Origin: Hyphochytrium catenoides
Taxonomy: Eukaryota > Sar > Hyphochytriomycetes > Hyphochytriales > Hyphochytriaceae
Reading direction: 5' to 3'
Assembly (NCBI GenBank): GCA_900088475.1
Contig: FLMG01002493.1
Coordinates: 49,832-113,831 of the forward strand
Length of the DNA stretch: 64,000 nt
Under the pieces are notes generated by a model, which saw nothing but the letters and a program-made list of their open reading frames with translations, did no database searches and was not told the DNA's origin. Position 1 is the first letter of the stretch. Every line of letters begins with the position of its first letter. Both the position numbers and the translations under genes were made by a program. Below, piece after piece: positions 24,401 to 34,977 of this stretch.

Positions 24401-26643
24401 GGTGGTCGAGGTGATTGACAGCGCACGAGGTGGAGTGAATGAGGGAAATTCACGCTAGCCACCCGTGTCGAGAAGTTTGAGTTCTGACCGAGGACCTTAT
24501 CAGGCACATAGCCATGATGCAGACTCTATCCAAATGGGGCTTGGATGGGGATTCTCTCTCCGAATGGTGCAGCTGCGAGGGGACTTTAAACCCATCAAGG
24601 ATGAGGAGGTCGTTCCTGCTTATAGAAAGTCCAGTCGACGGCTACTCCTCTTTGACTATGGCGGTACATTGGTACCCACGGTGGAGGTTGAGGACTTCAA
24701 GCTCCGCTCACTAAGGTGAAAACAGACAGAGAGTCCTATTTCCAGTGACCGAGTTCCTCTTATGCCTGTACCTGTCTCTCTAGATCGATCATAAGAAACT
24801 TAGATGGCAAGGCGAGGACCCCTCTGCAGCCTGATGTCCGCCGGTAAGACTGCGCATCCCTCCGCTGTACACAGACTCACTCCGTATTGCGTGATCCTCA
24901 ATTATTAATTGCTTTTCACTTCTACCTGAGAAGNNNNNNNNNNNNNNNNNNNNNNNNNNNNNNNNNNNNNNNNNNNNNNNNNNNGACCCTAGGAATATCG
25001 TCGTCATCCTCAGCAATGCGAGCCGGTAAGACGATGCATTGCCCGCCTTCCCACGGCAGTGCAAAATATCAACTCTAAAGGGAGGACACTCTAGGTCTCT
25101 CCTTGAGCAGGAGTTTGGCTCAATCCCCCGCTTAGGAATAGTTGCAGATAATGGATACTTTTATCGTCCTGGGTCTGGGAACCCTAAATGGATGGTAAGA
25201 CAGTCGCATACATAGTTCTTTGTATTCTACTCCCTGTCATCCTCGATATGACATGAACGAATGTGAAACGACTACGGCACTAACTCCTGCACGTCGCAGT
25301 GCCTAGTAAAAAGCGAGGGTAACGACAACTCCTGGCAAGATTTGGTAGAGAGTATCCTTGAGACATACAAGGAGCGGACAAACGGCGCCTACGTGTTGCG
25401 AACAGAGTCGTGTGTAGTCTATGACTTTAACGGCTCTGACCCAGAGTTTGGCAATCTTCAGGTTGGAAGATAAGACCTACTCTAGTTAGATCATTTCTCT
25501 AGCCCTAGCCTCTAACTTGACTTTGGTCTATAACAGGCTAAAGAGCTTACGATACACCTGGAAAGCGTTCTGCAGGTATAGATGCCAAGATCAGTCATCG
25601 TAGCAACCGTCAGATTCTAACGTCTTTATGACTTGCTTATTCCAACTTGTTAGAACTACCATGTTGAGGTGACTTCTGGGAAAGGCTTTGTTCAAGTCCA
25701 ACCGAAAGGAGTTAGCAAGGTAGCTATTCATTTCTGGCGATTAGCTTTTAGGCGGTCATCAATATCTCAGTGCAACACACAGGGTGCTGCGGTACTTGCA
25801 GTTCTTGCCCAGTACAAAGCTACTGCGGCTCATCCTGACTTCATTCTCTGTGTGGGTGATGATGTCTCTGATGAGCCAGCGTTTGAAGGTTAGTTCAGAC
25901 GAATACTATCGCCTAACTTCATGATGTGTTCTGAACACCTGGTGTTGCAGTGATTAACTCTTATCAGCGCGAGAACCCCAGTGTACAAGCTTTCACTTGC
26001 ACAATAGGTCAAAAGCCTTCGGTAGCTCAAAGCTATCTGGTATAGTAATGCTTACTTACCTGTGGCAGACCTTCCGCTGATGAGGTTCGTAATTCTGCTT
26101 AGGCGACAATAGAGGATCTCCACAACTTGCTTGGTTCACTAAAGATGACGACAGTCCGGGTACGTGAAGGCCGTATAACGAATTGTTAGGCCATTGCGCT
26201 CATATAAGTTTGTGATCCGCCTCACAGAGCGTGCGACAACTTAATCATGACGAATTTCAGATCTCTCAGAGCGAGAGAGACCATACTTTATCCAATGAGG
26301 TCATTCCAACCGGTGTCATTGTTCAAGGTAGGCAACCCAGGGTGAGTTCCCGCATATTTTGAGCCCTAACATCATCGTGCCTCGCCTCTTGTTGACAACG
26401 GTTGTAGCCTCGTCGAGCGATGCTGAGTCACTTCGTCGAAGCTTTGGGTCCGCTACGAACATGATCAGCACAACCTTTGCAACTGTTAAGCAAGGCGAGG
26501 AAAGCGCTCCAGCAACCACATTAGCCGCTCCTACGTGGTACACCCGAGTGCCTAATTTGCTATTTGCTTCCTTCATTGCCCTCGGCTTAGCTCGTCTGAC
26601 CGTGGGCTCAATAACAAGCAGGAAGATCAAGTATCCGCCCTAA
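21458..26643 (+). CDS. Trehalose-phosphate synthase/phosphatase-like, membrane-anchored
   Basis: This is a fusion of a GT20 (trehalose-6-phosphate synthase) domain and a HAD (trehalose-phosphatase) domain, like plant class II TPS proteins, of at least 970 residues. Exons run 21458-21533, 21642-21736, 21808-21942, 22010-22108, 22215-22411, 22664-22840, 23016-23222, 23346-23396, 23466-23549, 23616-23736, 23814-24110, 24175-24288, 24504-24715, 24784-24843, a partly hidden exon ending at 25025, then 25095-25194, 25300-25461, 25537-25575, 25654-25719, 25783-25888, 25951-26039, 26103-26159, 26228-26327 and 26408-26643. Family marks are KGTLWPIFHNV, WIHDYHLLMLP, HVPFPSSEIFR, CVREGFSLLP, FDYGGTLVP and CVGDDVSDEPAF. 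Residues that bind substrate in E. coli OtsA appear changed: AIDMVERLKGL lacks the Arg of RLDYSKG, and the second Asp of HAD motif I is Gly. The last exon encodes a hydrophobic helix (VPNLLFASFIALGLARLTVG) near the C-terminus, so the protein is probably membrane-anchored. The 51-N gap sits inside the phosphatase half. Confidence 0.9.
24934..24984. other. Assembly gap (51 N)
   Basis: A run of 51 N interrupts the trehalose gene. It hides the 5' end of the exon that reads DPRNIVVILSNAS just after the gap, and probably the end of the preceding intron. The true length is unknown. Confidence 0.99.
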
Positions 26644-27411
26644 GCCCTCGGGCAGCCGACATATCCTCCTCTCCCTGACCCCCGGTCTAGCTGTCCCATT
26701 GCTCTGTTCTACGTCCGCCAGGTCATTGGTCGGTCGAAATGTGCGTGTTCTACCGTTTTGTTTGTCTAAGCTATATCATCTGTCAAAAAATCAAAAAATT
26801 GATGATCATGGGTGTAGTAATAGTTCTCAACCTTAACCTGTCTATAGCTAGGAAGCATAGCCGTAGTAAGAAGATCAAATCCGTCCGTTATATAACCAAA
26901 TGACATCACTATCGTACTACTACGGCCTTAATACCTGTCAGTGGCCTCCACCAGAGGGTCAAGCTAGTCTTACTACTGCCGCCATCAGAAAGGTTATGTC
27001 GCTTCACGCGCACCCATCGCTTCAGATGTGAACCGAGGCGCCAGAGTCTGCCTCCACCTGCTGTTTGACGCGGACTTAGTGCTAGCGCCATGTGGAAGCG
27101 GAACTACGCCGCTGCCCTCCCATGCTCCTCGCGTCGGTTGGAGCTAGGGGCTCCATTCCTTAATGCCGCGCTTGAACGTATTTGGGCAAGTAGGGTCACG
27201 AGGTCCGTTGCAGACCTCAGGGGAAAAGCTGGAGTCTATCCACACTCAACTAGAGGCTTGAGCCGTGAAAACTGAAGCTTTCTGAGTGAGGTCCTACTTT
27301 CCCCATCTACTATTTGCAGTTATCGCCTCCCTAATGCCCCTGCAAAGGACGTAGTGGCTGGGCACTTAGCCAGTTCGCATTGGGAACATTGGTGATCAAG
27401 CCCTTGACACA
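26644..27411. other. Intergenic region, no gene recognised
   Basis: About 770 bp lie between two plus-strand genes. It should contain the 3' UTR of the trehalose gene and the promoter of the leishmanolysin gene. A short imperfect palindrome (ATCAAAAAATTGAT) occurs near 26788. I see no gene. Confidence 0.4.
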
Positions 27412-29646
27412 ATGGTGCAAATGCTCAGACCTCTTACGGCTGAAAAGCTTCATTCTTTATGGCTCCTGTTCATTGTCGGGATGTTTCTGGCAACAGCAAC
27501 TGCCAAGCCAAATATTCGATCATTGTCTGAAAGTGGCCACTCGCACAGTGAGAGTCACAAGTGTATACATGACCAAATAGAGCATCGGACGGTCAAGACC
27601 CATCTTGACTACGGAGACCATCCCTACATGTCTTCGAACCCTAATCGCCGTCTAGCGGAAGCTAACGTGGCTCCGGTACGAATAACTCCGTACTTCATCG
27701 TAGATGATGAGACAAGCCATACAACTATAGCACCAGACTATCTAGCCTACCTTCGGTTCACCATCCTCCCGGAAGCCATCAGGAAATGGCAATCAGCCTT
27801 AGCGGTCGTGCCAGTACAAGGTAATCTAACCATAGAGCGCGAATGTAACAGCTACCATCCCAACATGGTCTGCAAACAAGTAGCAGAGCCCCAATTGTGC
27901 AGTGAAGTGGAGATTCCGTCACATTTTTTTAGAGAGACAACGGTGTGCCCTGAGGACTGTTTGGGCGAGAAGTGTGTAGCCTCAAAGTGCACTAGTATAC
28001 CAGGAGGACCTGGAGTCTCCGAGTCTGACTACGTCGTAATTGTCACGGTAAAGTCGACTCCGGCCTGTGACGGCTCTACATTGGCCTATGCCTCGTCTTG
28101 TCGATCAGATCAGTGGGATCGGCCTTTCTTTGGAATGATCAACTTCTGTGCCGATAGAGTGGAGTCCTTAGTGAACCTGGGACAGTACGACGTTAAGGCA
28201 GATGTCGCGGTGGCATTCCATGAGCTAGGACATGCTCTGGGTTTCAGCGCGTCTCACTTTGCGTTTATGAGGAACCGAGATGGATCTCCTCGCACTCCTA
28301 GAGATAGCAATGGCTTTCCAATAGCCCAAGCCAAGTATACTTGTGCCAATGGAGTGACCATCAACAATATGATGGCGCCAGATTCCAGCACTGTTAAGAA
28401 CATTGAGCAGAACGGCCACCAAGTGGCAGTACTGACCACGCCGACGGTTGTCTTTGCTGCCAAACAGCATTTTGGATGCGACAGCTTACAGGGTGTAAAC
28501 CTTGAAGATCAGGATATTGGTTGCTTTGGCAGCCATTGGGAGGAAAGAATCTTGGAGACAGAAGTTCTCTCCCCCATGGCAAGCCACAACGAGGTTTTGT
28601 CAGTTCTAACCCTTGCCTTCTTCCAGGATACGGGTTGGTACCATGTAGACTTTCGTGCAGCTGACACTCTCTTCTGGGGAAAGAAAGCCGGGTGCGACTT
28701 CATCAACAAGAAATGCCTTTCTGGATCTCCCACCTACCCTACGCCCCTCGATAGCCGTCATTTTTGCTCTAAGAGCCTCAATGGCAACATGGGGTCATCA
28801 AGCAGCAAAGGTTGCACGGTGGACTTCACCTCGAAGGCTTTGTGCTCTATCATAGACTACCAGGAGGAAGCACTAAACGTCCGTATACCGCCATACATGC
28901 AGTACTTTGGCGATAGGCTTATCGGCTCTCCAAGATACTTTGCCGACTTCTGCCCAACCTACGAGGGCAGTTCACTTTTGGATTGCCGCTTCGAGGTCAA
29001 TGCCGCCTCAAACACGCAAGGAGAGTCCTACTGTCCCTCATGTCGCTGTCTTAAAACTTCTCTGTCTACCGGTCCTACGGCGACTCCCCCTTCGGTAGGA
29101 TGCTACCGGACAGAATGTGATAATGGTCTGGAGTCGTACAAGGTTGGTGTCACTCTCTCCACTGGACAGAGATGGAATGGGACCTGCACCAAAGATCTGC
29201 AGTTGCAAGTGCCAGGTCTGAGTGGCAAATTAGATTGTGCGGATCCAGCACTCATCTGCCAGGGTCGAACATGCCCGAACGACTGCTCGGGTCGAGGACG
29301 TTGTATGGATGGAGCATGTACCTGTGACGTAGGCTTCGAAGGGGTAGACTGTAGCACGCCAATATGTCCTGCAGGTTGCTCTGATAGGGGGACTTGCGAT
29401 GTAACCAGCCGCACGTGCTCATGTTATCCTTGCTGGTCCGGTGATGACTGTAGCAGGCGAACAACATCTTGTCCTATAATCACAGTAGCTAGTGGCATGA
29501 ACAGCGTTGCAGGATCAGTGGTCAAGCTGCCTACCGTTGGCCCAAACTCTCCGCAGGCGTCAGGCACAGCGGCAACAACCTCCCTAGTCTGTGCTAGCGT
29601 CTCCCTTCTAACAACTCTACTCCTTGGGCTTCTCCATTGGCGGTAA
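27412..29646 (+). CDS. Leishmanolysin-like (M8) zinc metalloprotease, surface-anchored
   Basis: A single uninterrupted frame of 744 residues is unusual among its intron-rich neighbours. An N-terminal hydrophobic segment (SLWLLFIVGMFLATATA) is a signal peptide. The M8 catalytic motif is FHELGHALGFS, with zinc ligands H270 and H274 and catalytic E271. The third ligand is probably H375 in GSHW, and the Met-turn is M389 in LSPMAS. Between them lies the large cysteine-rich insert typical of M8. Residues about 620-690 carry EGF-like cysteine patterns (CPNDCSGRGRCMDGACTC and CPAGCSDRGTC). The C-terminus is a Ser/Thr/Ala spacer followed by a hydrophobic tail (SLLTTLLLGLLHWR), which suits a GPI-attachment signal. 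Expected role: cleavage of extracellular or surface proteins. Single-exon structure could mean retroposition or transfer, but base use is not obviously different. Confidence 0.93.
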   Translation: MVQMLRPLTAEKLHSLWLLFIVGMFLATATAKPNIRSLSESGHSHSESHKCIHDQIEHRTVKTHLDYGDHPYMSSNPNRRLAEANVAPVRITPYFIVDDETSHTTIAPDYLAYLRFTILPEAIRKWQSALAVVPVQGNLTIERECNSYHPNMVCKQVAEPQLCSEVEIPSHFFRETTVCPEDCLGEKCVASKCTSIPGGPGVSESDYVVIVTVKSTPACDGSTLAYASSCRSDQWDRPFFGMINFCADRVESLVNLGQYDVKADVAVAFHELGHALGFSASHFAFMRNRDGSPRTPRDSNGFPIAQAKYTCANGVTINNMMAPDSSTVKNIEQNGHQVAVLTTPTVVFAAKQHFGCDSLQGVNLEDQDIGCFGSHWEERILETEVLSPMASHNEVLSVLTLAFFQDTGWYHVDFRAADTLFWGKKAGCDFINKKCLSGSPTYPTPLDSRHFCSKSLNGNMGSSSSKGCTVDFTSKALCSIIDYQEEALNVRIPPYMQYFGDRLIGSPRYFADFCPTYEGSSLLDCRFEVNAASNTQGESYCPSCRCLKTSLSTGPTATPPSVGCYRTECDNGLESYKVGVTLSTGQRWNGTCTKDLQLQVPGLSGKLDCADPALICQGRTCPNDCSGRGRCMDGACTCDVGFEGVDCSTPICPAGCSDRGTCDVTSRTCSCYPCWSGDDCSRRTTSCPIITVASGMNSVAGSVVKLPTVGPNSPQASGTAATTSLVCASVSLLTTLLLGLLHWR

Positions 29647-30013
29647 ATTGAGACCTGGAACCCATGTGACTAAGAATTAGGAAGGAAACAGTGGAAGGAC
29701 GGCGTCACCTGGGGCAGGTAAGATAGATCGGGAATAGTGTTGCAGAGCTTAGGAGCTCTAGCAGTCAACTTTTATTACTGGTATAGCTGTCATCGATCGA
29801 TGGAGACGGCCTATTTGCTAGTGCCAGTGTCTGAATAATTGACGGGAGGTGAAGGGCCTCGTGGTGCCTCAGCTCCCTCAACTACGAACCTCATTTAACG
29901 ATAATTCCTAGCTTCAAACAGTGGTCAATCTGCATTTAGTGTCCTTTGTCGGTGGACATACAGCGAGAGAGTAGGAAGATGGAACTGCTGTGAGCAATGG
30001 GACGTGAGCGAGT
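29647..30013. other. Short region between convergent genes
   Basis: This 367-bp spacer separates the 3' ends of the leishmanolysin gene (+) and MTHFR (-). It should hold both 3' UTRs. No other feature is visible. Confidence 0.4.
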
Positions 30014-31614
30014 TTAGGCTACAACTGCGCTCTGAGCAGGCTCGTCTTCTGCAAATTTACGACGGCCCAGGTTAAGGCCCTCAATAATGCCATTGGTCAC
30101 ATTCTCCAGGTTTAGCGTGTAGAAGTGAATGCCTGGAACCTTGCCAGATTCCAGCAATCGGGAACATATTTCGATTCCTGTAAAGAGAACGAAGAAGAGG
30201 AGACGAAGAGTTTTAGAGAAGGAGAGGGCGAAGGCCGCATGCAGGTTGATTGTCAACGCAGATCCTCAGTGGCGGAAGAGAGCAGAATGGGAGCCTTACC
30301 GACGCGAATCCCAACTTCCTTTACAGCTTTCTCGTCATCCTTTACAGCGTCAAGGGCATCCCAGATAGCCTGAGGTACTCGCGACTTGCAAAACGCAGTC
30401 ATCCTTTTGAACCCTTGGTAACTGGTAACGAGGCCACCAAGCAGAATGATGGAGAAAATGTGGCAGGAAATGGGGAGCAAGGGGAAGATAAGAGTCTTAG
30501 GACGACACGGCCGTTAGAAACAAAGGTGCCCCAACTTACGCTTGGATGCACATCAAGCCAGGCACAATTGGACAGGTGATGCCATAGTTGCGGCACTCGT
30601 CCACGAAAGCCAAGAAGGTATCTACGTCAAAAAACATCTGCGTGACGATGAGTTGCGCGCCGGCGTCCACCTTAGCCTTGAGATACTCCATTTCAGAAGC
30701 AAAATCCTGTTGACGGAAGAACAATCAGTGCTGCATAGTAGGTGTCATAGTCCAGTGACAACAGAGTAGGAGCAGTAGAAGAAGATAAACCTATGGGAAG
30801 TGCGTCTGTTTCACCTTGTCGGAGCAAACAAAGGTCCCTTCTGGCGTGACTACTTTCCGTAGCTCTTCAGACTGAGACAGCTGCTGATCCGGTGCCACCG
30901 GCTTGATGTTGCTAGGGTGACCCTCTGGATAACCTGTTTGTAGAGGGAGTTGTTAGAGGACGTGCATTGCTAGCAATATCTTCTTCAGCCCGTACCAGCT
31001 ACACTGACGCAGAAGAAGTCCCCGTACATCTTGCTTATGTAAGTGACTAAGTCTAGGGCACAAGTGAACCCGCCCTCTACGGCTTCCCAAGCTTCCTGTC
31101 CCACTGGAGGGTCACCCCGAAGAGCCAGGATGTTGCGGATGCCGGCATCCTTGGCTTCCTCGAGAGCCTTGTCTATCAGATTGCGATCCATGTTGGTACT
31201 GTCATGACCGGACGTAAGGCCAGCTTAGACAGTTAAAGACTATATAGATAAACTGTAGAAAGCCTGGGCAAGGGGCCTACCATGTCAGGTGCATGTTAGG
31301 GTGAAGACCAAACTTGGAGCTCGCTGACTTCGTAAGCTCAAGGGTCAGATCCGCCGTAGTACCTCCTGCGCCCCATGTGAAGTCGACGTAGAGCGGTTCT
31401 GAGATAGTACAACAGACGACGACGTAAGTAAGATTCATAGCAGCTTTCTAACATAAGGTAAAGCATGACACTCACGGTGTTTATTTGCCATCTTCTCTAT
31501 TCTGGCATAAAGATTTTGAACCCCTTGCTGCGTCCGAGGAGGAAAGTACTCGAAGGCGATGAAGGGTTCGCCTTCTTCAACTTTTTGGCTGATAAGATCA
31601 ATAATCTTCACCAT
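30014..31614 (-). CDS. MTHFR: Methylenetetrahydrofolate reductase, catalytic domain only
   Basis: The enzyme reduces 5,10-methylene-THF to 5-methyl-THF, the methyl donor for methionine synthase. Seven exons keep phase: 31614-31476, 31398-31281, 31198-30996, 30933-30815, 30706-30540, 30421-30300, 30177-30014. They give 343 residues. Family marks are [46 protein letters not shown] (across a junction), [50 protein letters not shown] and [14 protein letters not shown]. The frame then ends after [13 protein letters not shown] with a TAA. The C-terminal SAM-responsive regulatory domain found in animal, plant and fungal MTHFR is therefore absent, and the length is close to the bacterial MetF type. 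The start codon is ATG at 31614 ([18 protein letters not shown]). Confidence 0.94.
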
Positions 31615-32541
31615 CTTTCCCCGCACAAGTTCAGTCTCTACTTATCCCGATCCGGTAAGCTTCACACAGCCACTTACTTCTTCCTTCTTCTTCGCAGAGC
31701 GTGCCTAACCTCGGCGCAGACGGCTCTTGCCGCTAAGACTCTCTCTCTGCTAGGAAAGGAGAAGAAGGCAAATGAGCTGCGAGTAAAGTTCCACAAAGAA
31801 CTTCCTTGATGGCCGTCTCTCTTCCTCGTGTCTCCATCTCCACGTTTCTTCATCGTCTTCACGCCCCTGCCCCCACGTCCAAGAGAAAGAGGGAAGCAGA
31901 TGAGCTCACGATCCAAAAGTAGCGGCTGGTCTTCGTGGTATCCATCACACTACTACTACGCCCGCACAGCTTATGGCCCTACTTAGGTTTACATACAACA
32001 TTATTACTACCGCCTGATCTCCTGTGCTGAACTTTCCATTCAAAACATGCAGAGCAGTAGTAATGACATGAAGTAAGGGCCCGTTTAAATAGGTAACAGA
32101 AGGTAATTGTGGCGATATACCCCTAGTAGTATGCTAGCAATATGTCGTCCTTGTTACCTTTCGGAATAGGTCTGACAAAGATTCTGAATTCAGCAGGTAT
32201 TATCAATGACTAGCACGGGAAGGTTGGACAATCCCCTCACCCCACTTCTGCGGTGCTTTTGCTCTGTACTGTCTCTTCCTGTATGATGACTGATGGCACC
32301 AGTGCCGCGGGTGGCGGCGCCGCTGGCCGCTGGCCGCAACCATCAAGAAGAAGAGGATATCAGACTCTTCAGAACTATCTTAGAGAAAAGTATCAGCTCA
32401 AAGGGCTCATAGAACTGCATGATTCTTCTTTTCACTTGGATCAGGACAAATAGAAGGTCCCTATGGAAGACCAGAGACTGCTTAGAGTTCACATTGAAGG
32501 AAGAAACAACCTATTACTATCTGCCCTTTGCTTAGCCGTTG

Positions 32542-32594
32542 GAAGGGCCTACTACTTTTATTGACCAGTTATAAGAATTGAAGGGCCTACTACT
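32542..32594. repeat. 15-bp direct repeat pair
   Basis: The sequence GAAGGGCCTACTACT occurs at 32542-32556 and again at 32580-32594, separated by 23 bases. The origin is unknown; it may be a relic of a larger element or of local duplication. Confidence 0.7.
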
Positions 32595-34130
32595 CTGCGT
32601 CCGTTGTTTACGTGGCCGTCGAGGGAACTCCCACCATTGCTAGATTACCTGTCTTCCGCTTATTGGCCGTGCATGGCTCGGCTATTGACCGGGCATGGTT
32701 TACGGATTGTTTCGGAGTAAGCGCAAACCTGAAATGAGGGCGATGTGCCTCATTGTTCACTTATCCTCCTATATTAGTTCCAGTGTCTTGGGCACGCCGT
32801 CAAAAAAAGGACCTTACTTGCTTGATAGACAAGGTGGAGCGACCAGCTTCTGTTGACCTCACCATACTCAAAATAGGAAAGGAACATGTATTACTCTGAA
32901 AGGAAGGAGGTGGGAGTTGCTATGACGTAACACCCTCTATAAAACGTAAGGCAGGCCGTACTTTATCTAGGAGTTTGATGGTGTTCTTCTGGCGAGCCCC
33001 GGAGCAAAAACTCTTGTTCTGGTGCCCTGGTCTTAAAAAAAAGCAATTCTCGCGTAGCGCTCGGATGGGTATCCATAATGAGAAGCCAATGACTTCACTG
33101 TTCTTCAAAACGGCTAGTAGAAGCCAAGTTAGCAGGCCTGGCCACGACAGAAGGTAGAGCTCCGTGTCAAGAAGAGGTAGATGCAGGCAAGACAGCAGAC
33201 CAACGGGTAAAGCGGTTAGTTGCTACATAAACATTTAGGTTAGGGCACTGAGATGGGCATGTCTAAGAGGTCATAGGCGGCGCCCTCTTATGGCTGTAAG
33301 TAGTTGATGCTGACGTTGATCCTCATCAATAATAGCCCTTCGGCCTGCGCAGATACGTGCTCGGCAGATACTCACGTACCCTTCCGTTATCGGTGTTGGG
33401 CATAGAGATGACGACAATAGCTAGGCGTGTGATGATGAGTAAGGATAGTAGGCTTGATCGACAGGGCAACGAAAGGGAACTAGTATTGAACAGATTCTTT
33501 ACCTCTGAAGAAAATGTTACATAAGTCAGGAGTAGAACTCTATTGTATCATTTGTCCAGAACAGCAGCCGATCTGATTTGTGATTTCCTTCTACTCTGCC
33601 GTTAGTTCGCTCATCATGATGCTTGCCTCGTCTACAGGTAGAACTAGTACCTTGAGGTCGATCTTCTCCTTCTCCACTTTGTACCACCTGGCGTATGTCA
33701 GCCGTTCTTCCCTCTTCAATAACACGCCAGATGGGCGTCAGGTGCCGAAGTGCTGAACCATCATACCGCGGACAAGAATAACGATCTGACCTTTTTGCAC
33801 ATTTCGTCTTCTGCACTAGCCGTACATTATTGTCTACATCTCTGTCATCTGCCCAGTGCAGCACGGGCCAACATACACTCGTGGCTCTTGACCATCGCGA
33901 AAGATACGCGCGAAAGGCTCTACGAAGGAAAGGCAGCAGGAAGATACTAGAAGTGTGGTCATTGGTTGGACAAGCCCGGTACTTGCATCTTCTTCACCAG
34001 TTGGCTTTCTGTCTCCCCTCTTCCGTCTACTTTTACTTTTAGCAGATGAGGGCGGTACATTCTACTGAGCAAGCAGATGGATGATGATGAGAGGAGGAGA
34101 AGGAGAAGGAGCCAAGAACAAACAGCAGAC

Positions 34131-34152
34131 GAGCCAGTTCACAAACTGGCTC
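34131..34152. repeat. Perfect 9-bp inverted repeat (hairpin)
   Basis: GAGCCAGTT and AACTGGCTC pair exactly around a 4-base loop (CACA). It stands alone in intergenic DNA, so no function can be assigned. Confidence 0.75.
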
Positions 34153-34977
34153 GATTTAAAGGCGCAATATTCGTTCTCCTGAAATTATTCAATGGTTATG
34201 GTAAAGCTGCTCCATAGTAGCTGAGATGGAAAGCTTCCGAATGTTCGCTCTCACGTATCTTTCCTTCTTTGCGTTGATGTCCAAGCGACACGAAGTCTCT
34301 GTTACCTTCTTCGCTTTGTGTCCGCTCTGTAGGGTCAGTGGTCAGTCAGGCTCCGGTCAGGAGGTCAGGTCATCAGGTCAAAGTCAGGCATCATCAGCAA
34401 CCAGCGGGTGAAGTGGTGATGATGAAGGAGGCCATCGAACTGGGTCTCTGATAACCTCCAAGCTTATAGTCCCATTATAGAGGCCTTTAGTTAGACGGCT
34501 CCTTACATAAGGGGAGCCAAGGATTCGATCGGTCGGACAAACCTCATCTCATAAGGCTGACAGCCAAGGCTGCTTGTTACTCTTCGTTATGTCTTCTCGT
34601 TCTTCCTCCGTCCAACATCCTTGTCATGCACCAAAAGGGCTTGGATGTCTTTGGGTTTGGAGGTATCATCTTTCAACACATAGTACTAAGACTGCACAGA
34701 TGGCCACTGCTGCTTCTGCTTGCCAGGCTTATCATCTGCCTTATCACCCGCCATGACTCGTTCCATAGTGTAGGCCGTCCAGGAAGCTGTCTCAGTGGTG
34801 TACTTGCTCAGCACTAAGGCGCACATCAAGACACTGCCGTGCTTATTTAGCAATTTCCCTTCACCTCCAAAGGTGTGGAACTGAGTGGCGCGGCCCATCT
34901 GACAGTAGTAGGAACCTCCTGCCAACACAAGGAGGTAAATCCTACTTTTGCTGCTCTCAACCCCAAACATCACGCTA

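Larger units (their letters stand above)
31615..34625. other. 3-kb intergenic region, no firm gene
   Basis: This stretch lies upstream of MTHFR (-) and upstream of the first CAP gene (+). It contains a 15-bp direct repeat (32542-32556 and 32580-32594), a 9-bp perfect hairpin at 34131-34152, and a cluster of GTCAGG-like hexamers near 34335-34390. A minus-strand frame near 33594-33740 (RLTYARWYKVEKEKIDLK, then a short run to a TAG stop) looks somewhat protein-like, but it has no start, partner exon or known domain. Confidence 0.4.

Noticed and set aside
33594..33740. Minus-strand frame with RLTYARWYKVEKEKIDLK
   Set aside because: The local composition looks coding, but the frame is blocked upstream, no acceptor or partner exon fits, and no family is recognised. 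It is kept only as a note.
34520..34560. tRNA B-box-like sequence (GATCGAATC on the minus strand)
   Set aside because: The flanking bases do not pair into a T stem, and I find no acceptor stem or A box at the right distance.
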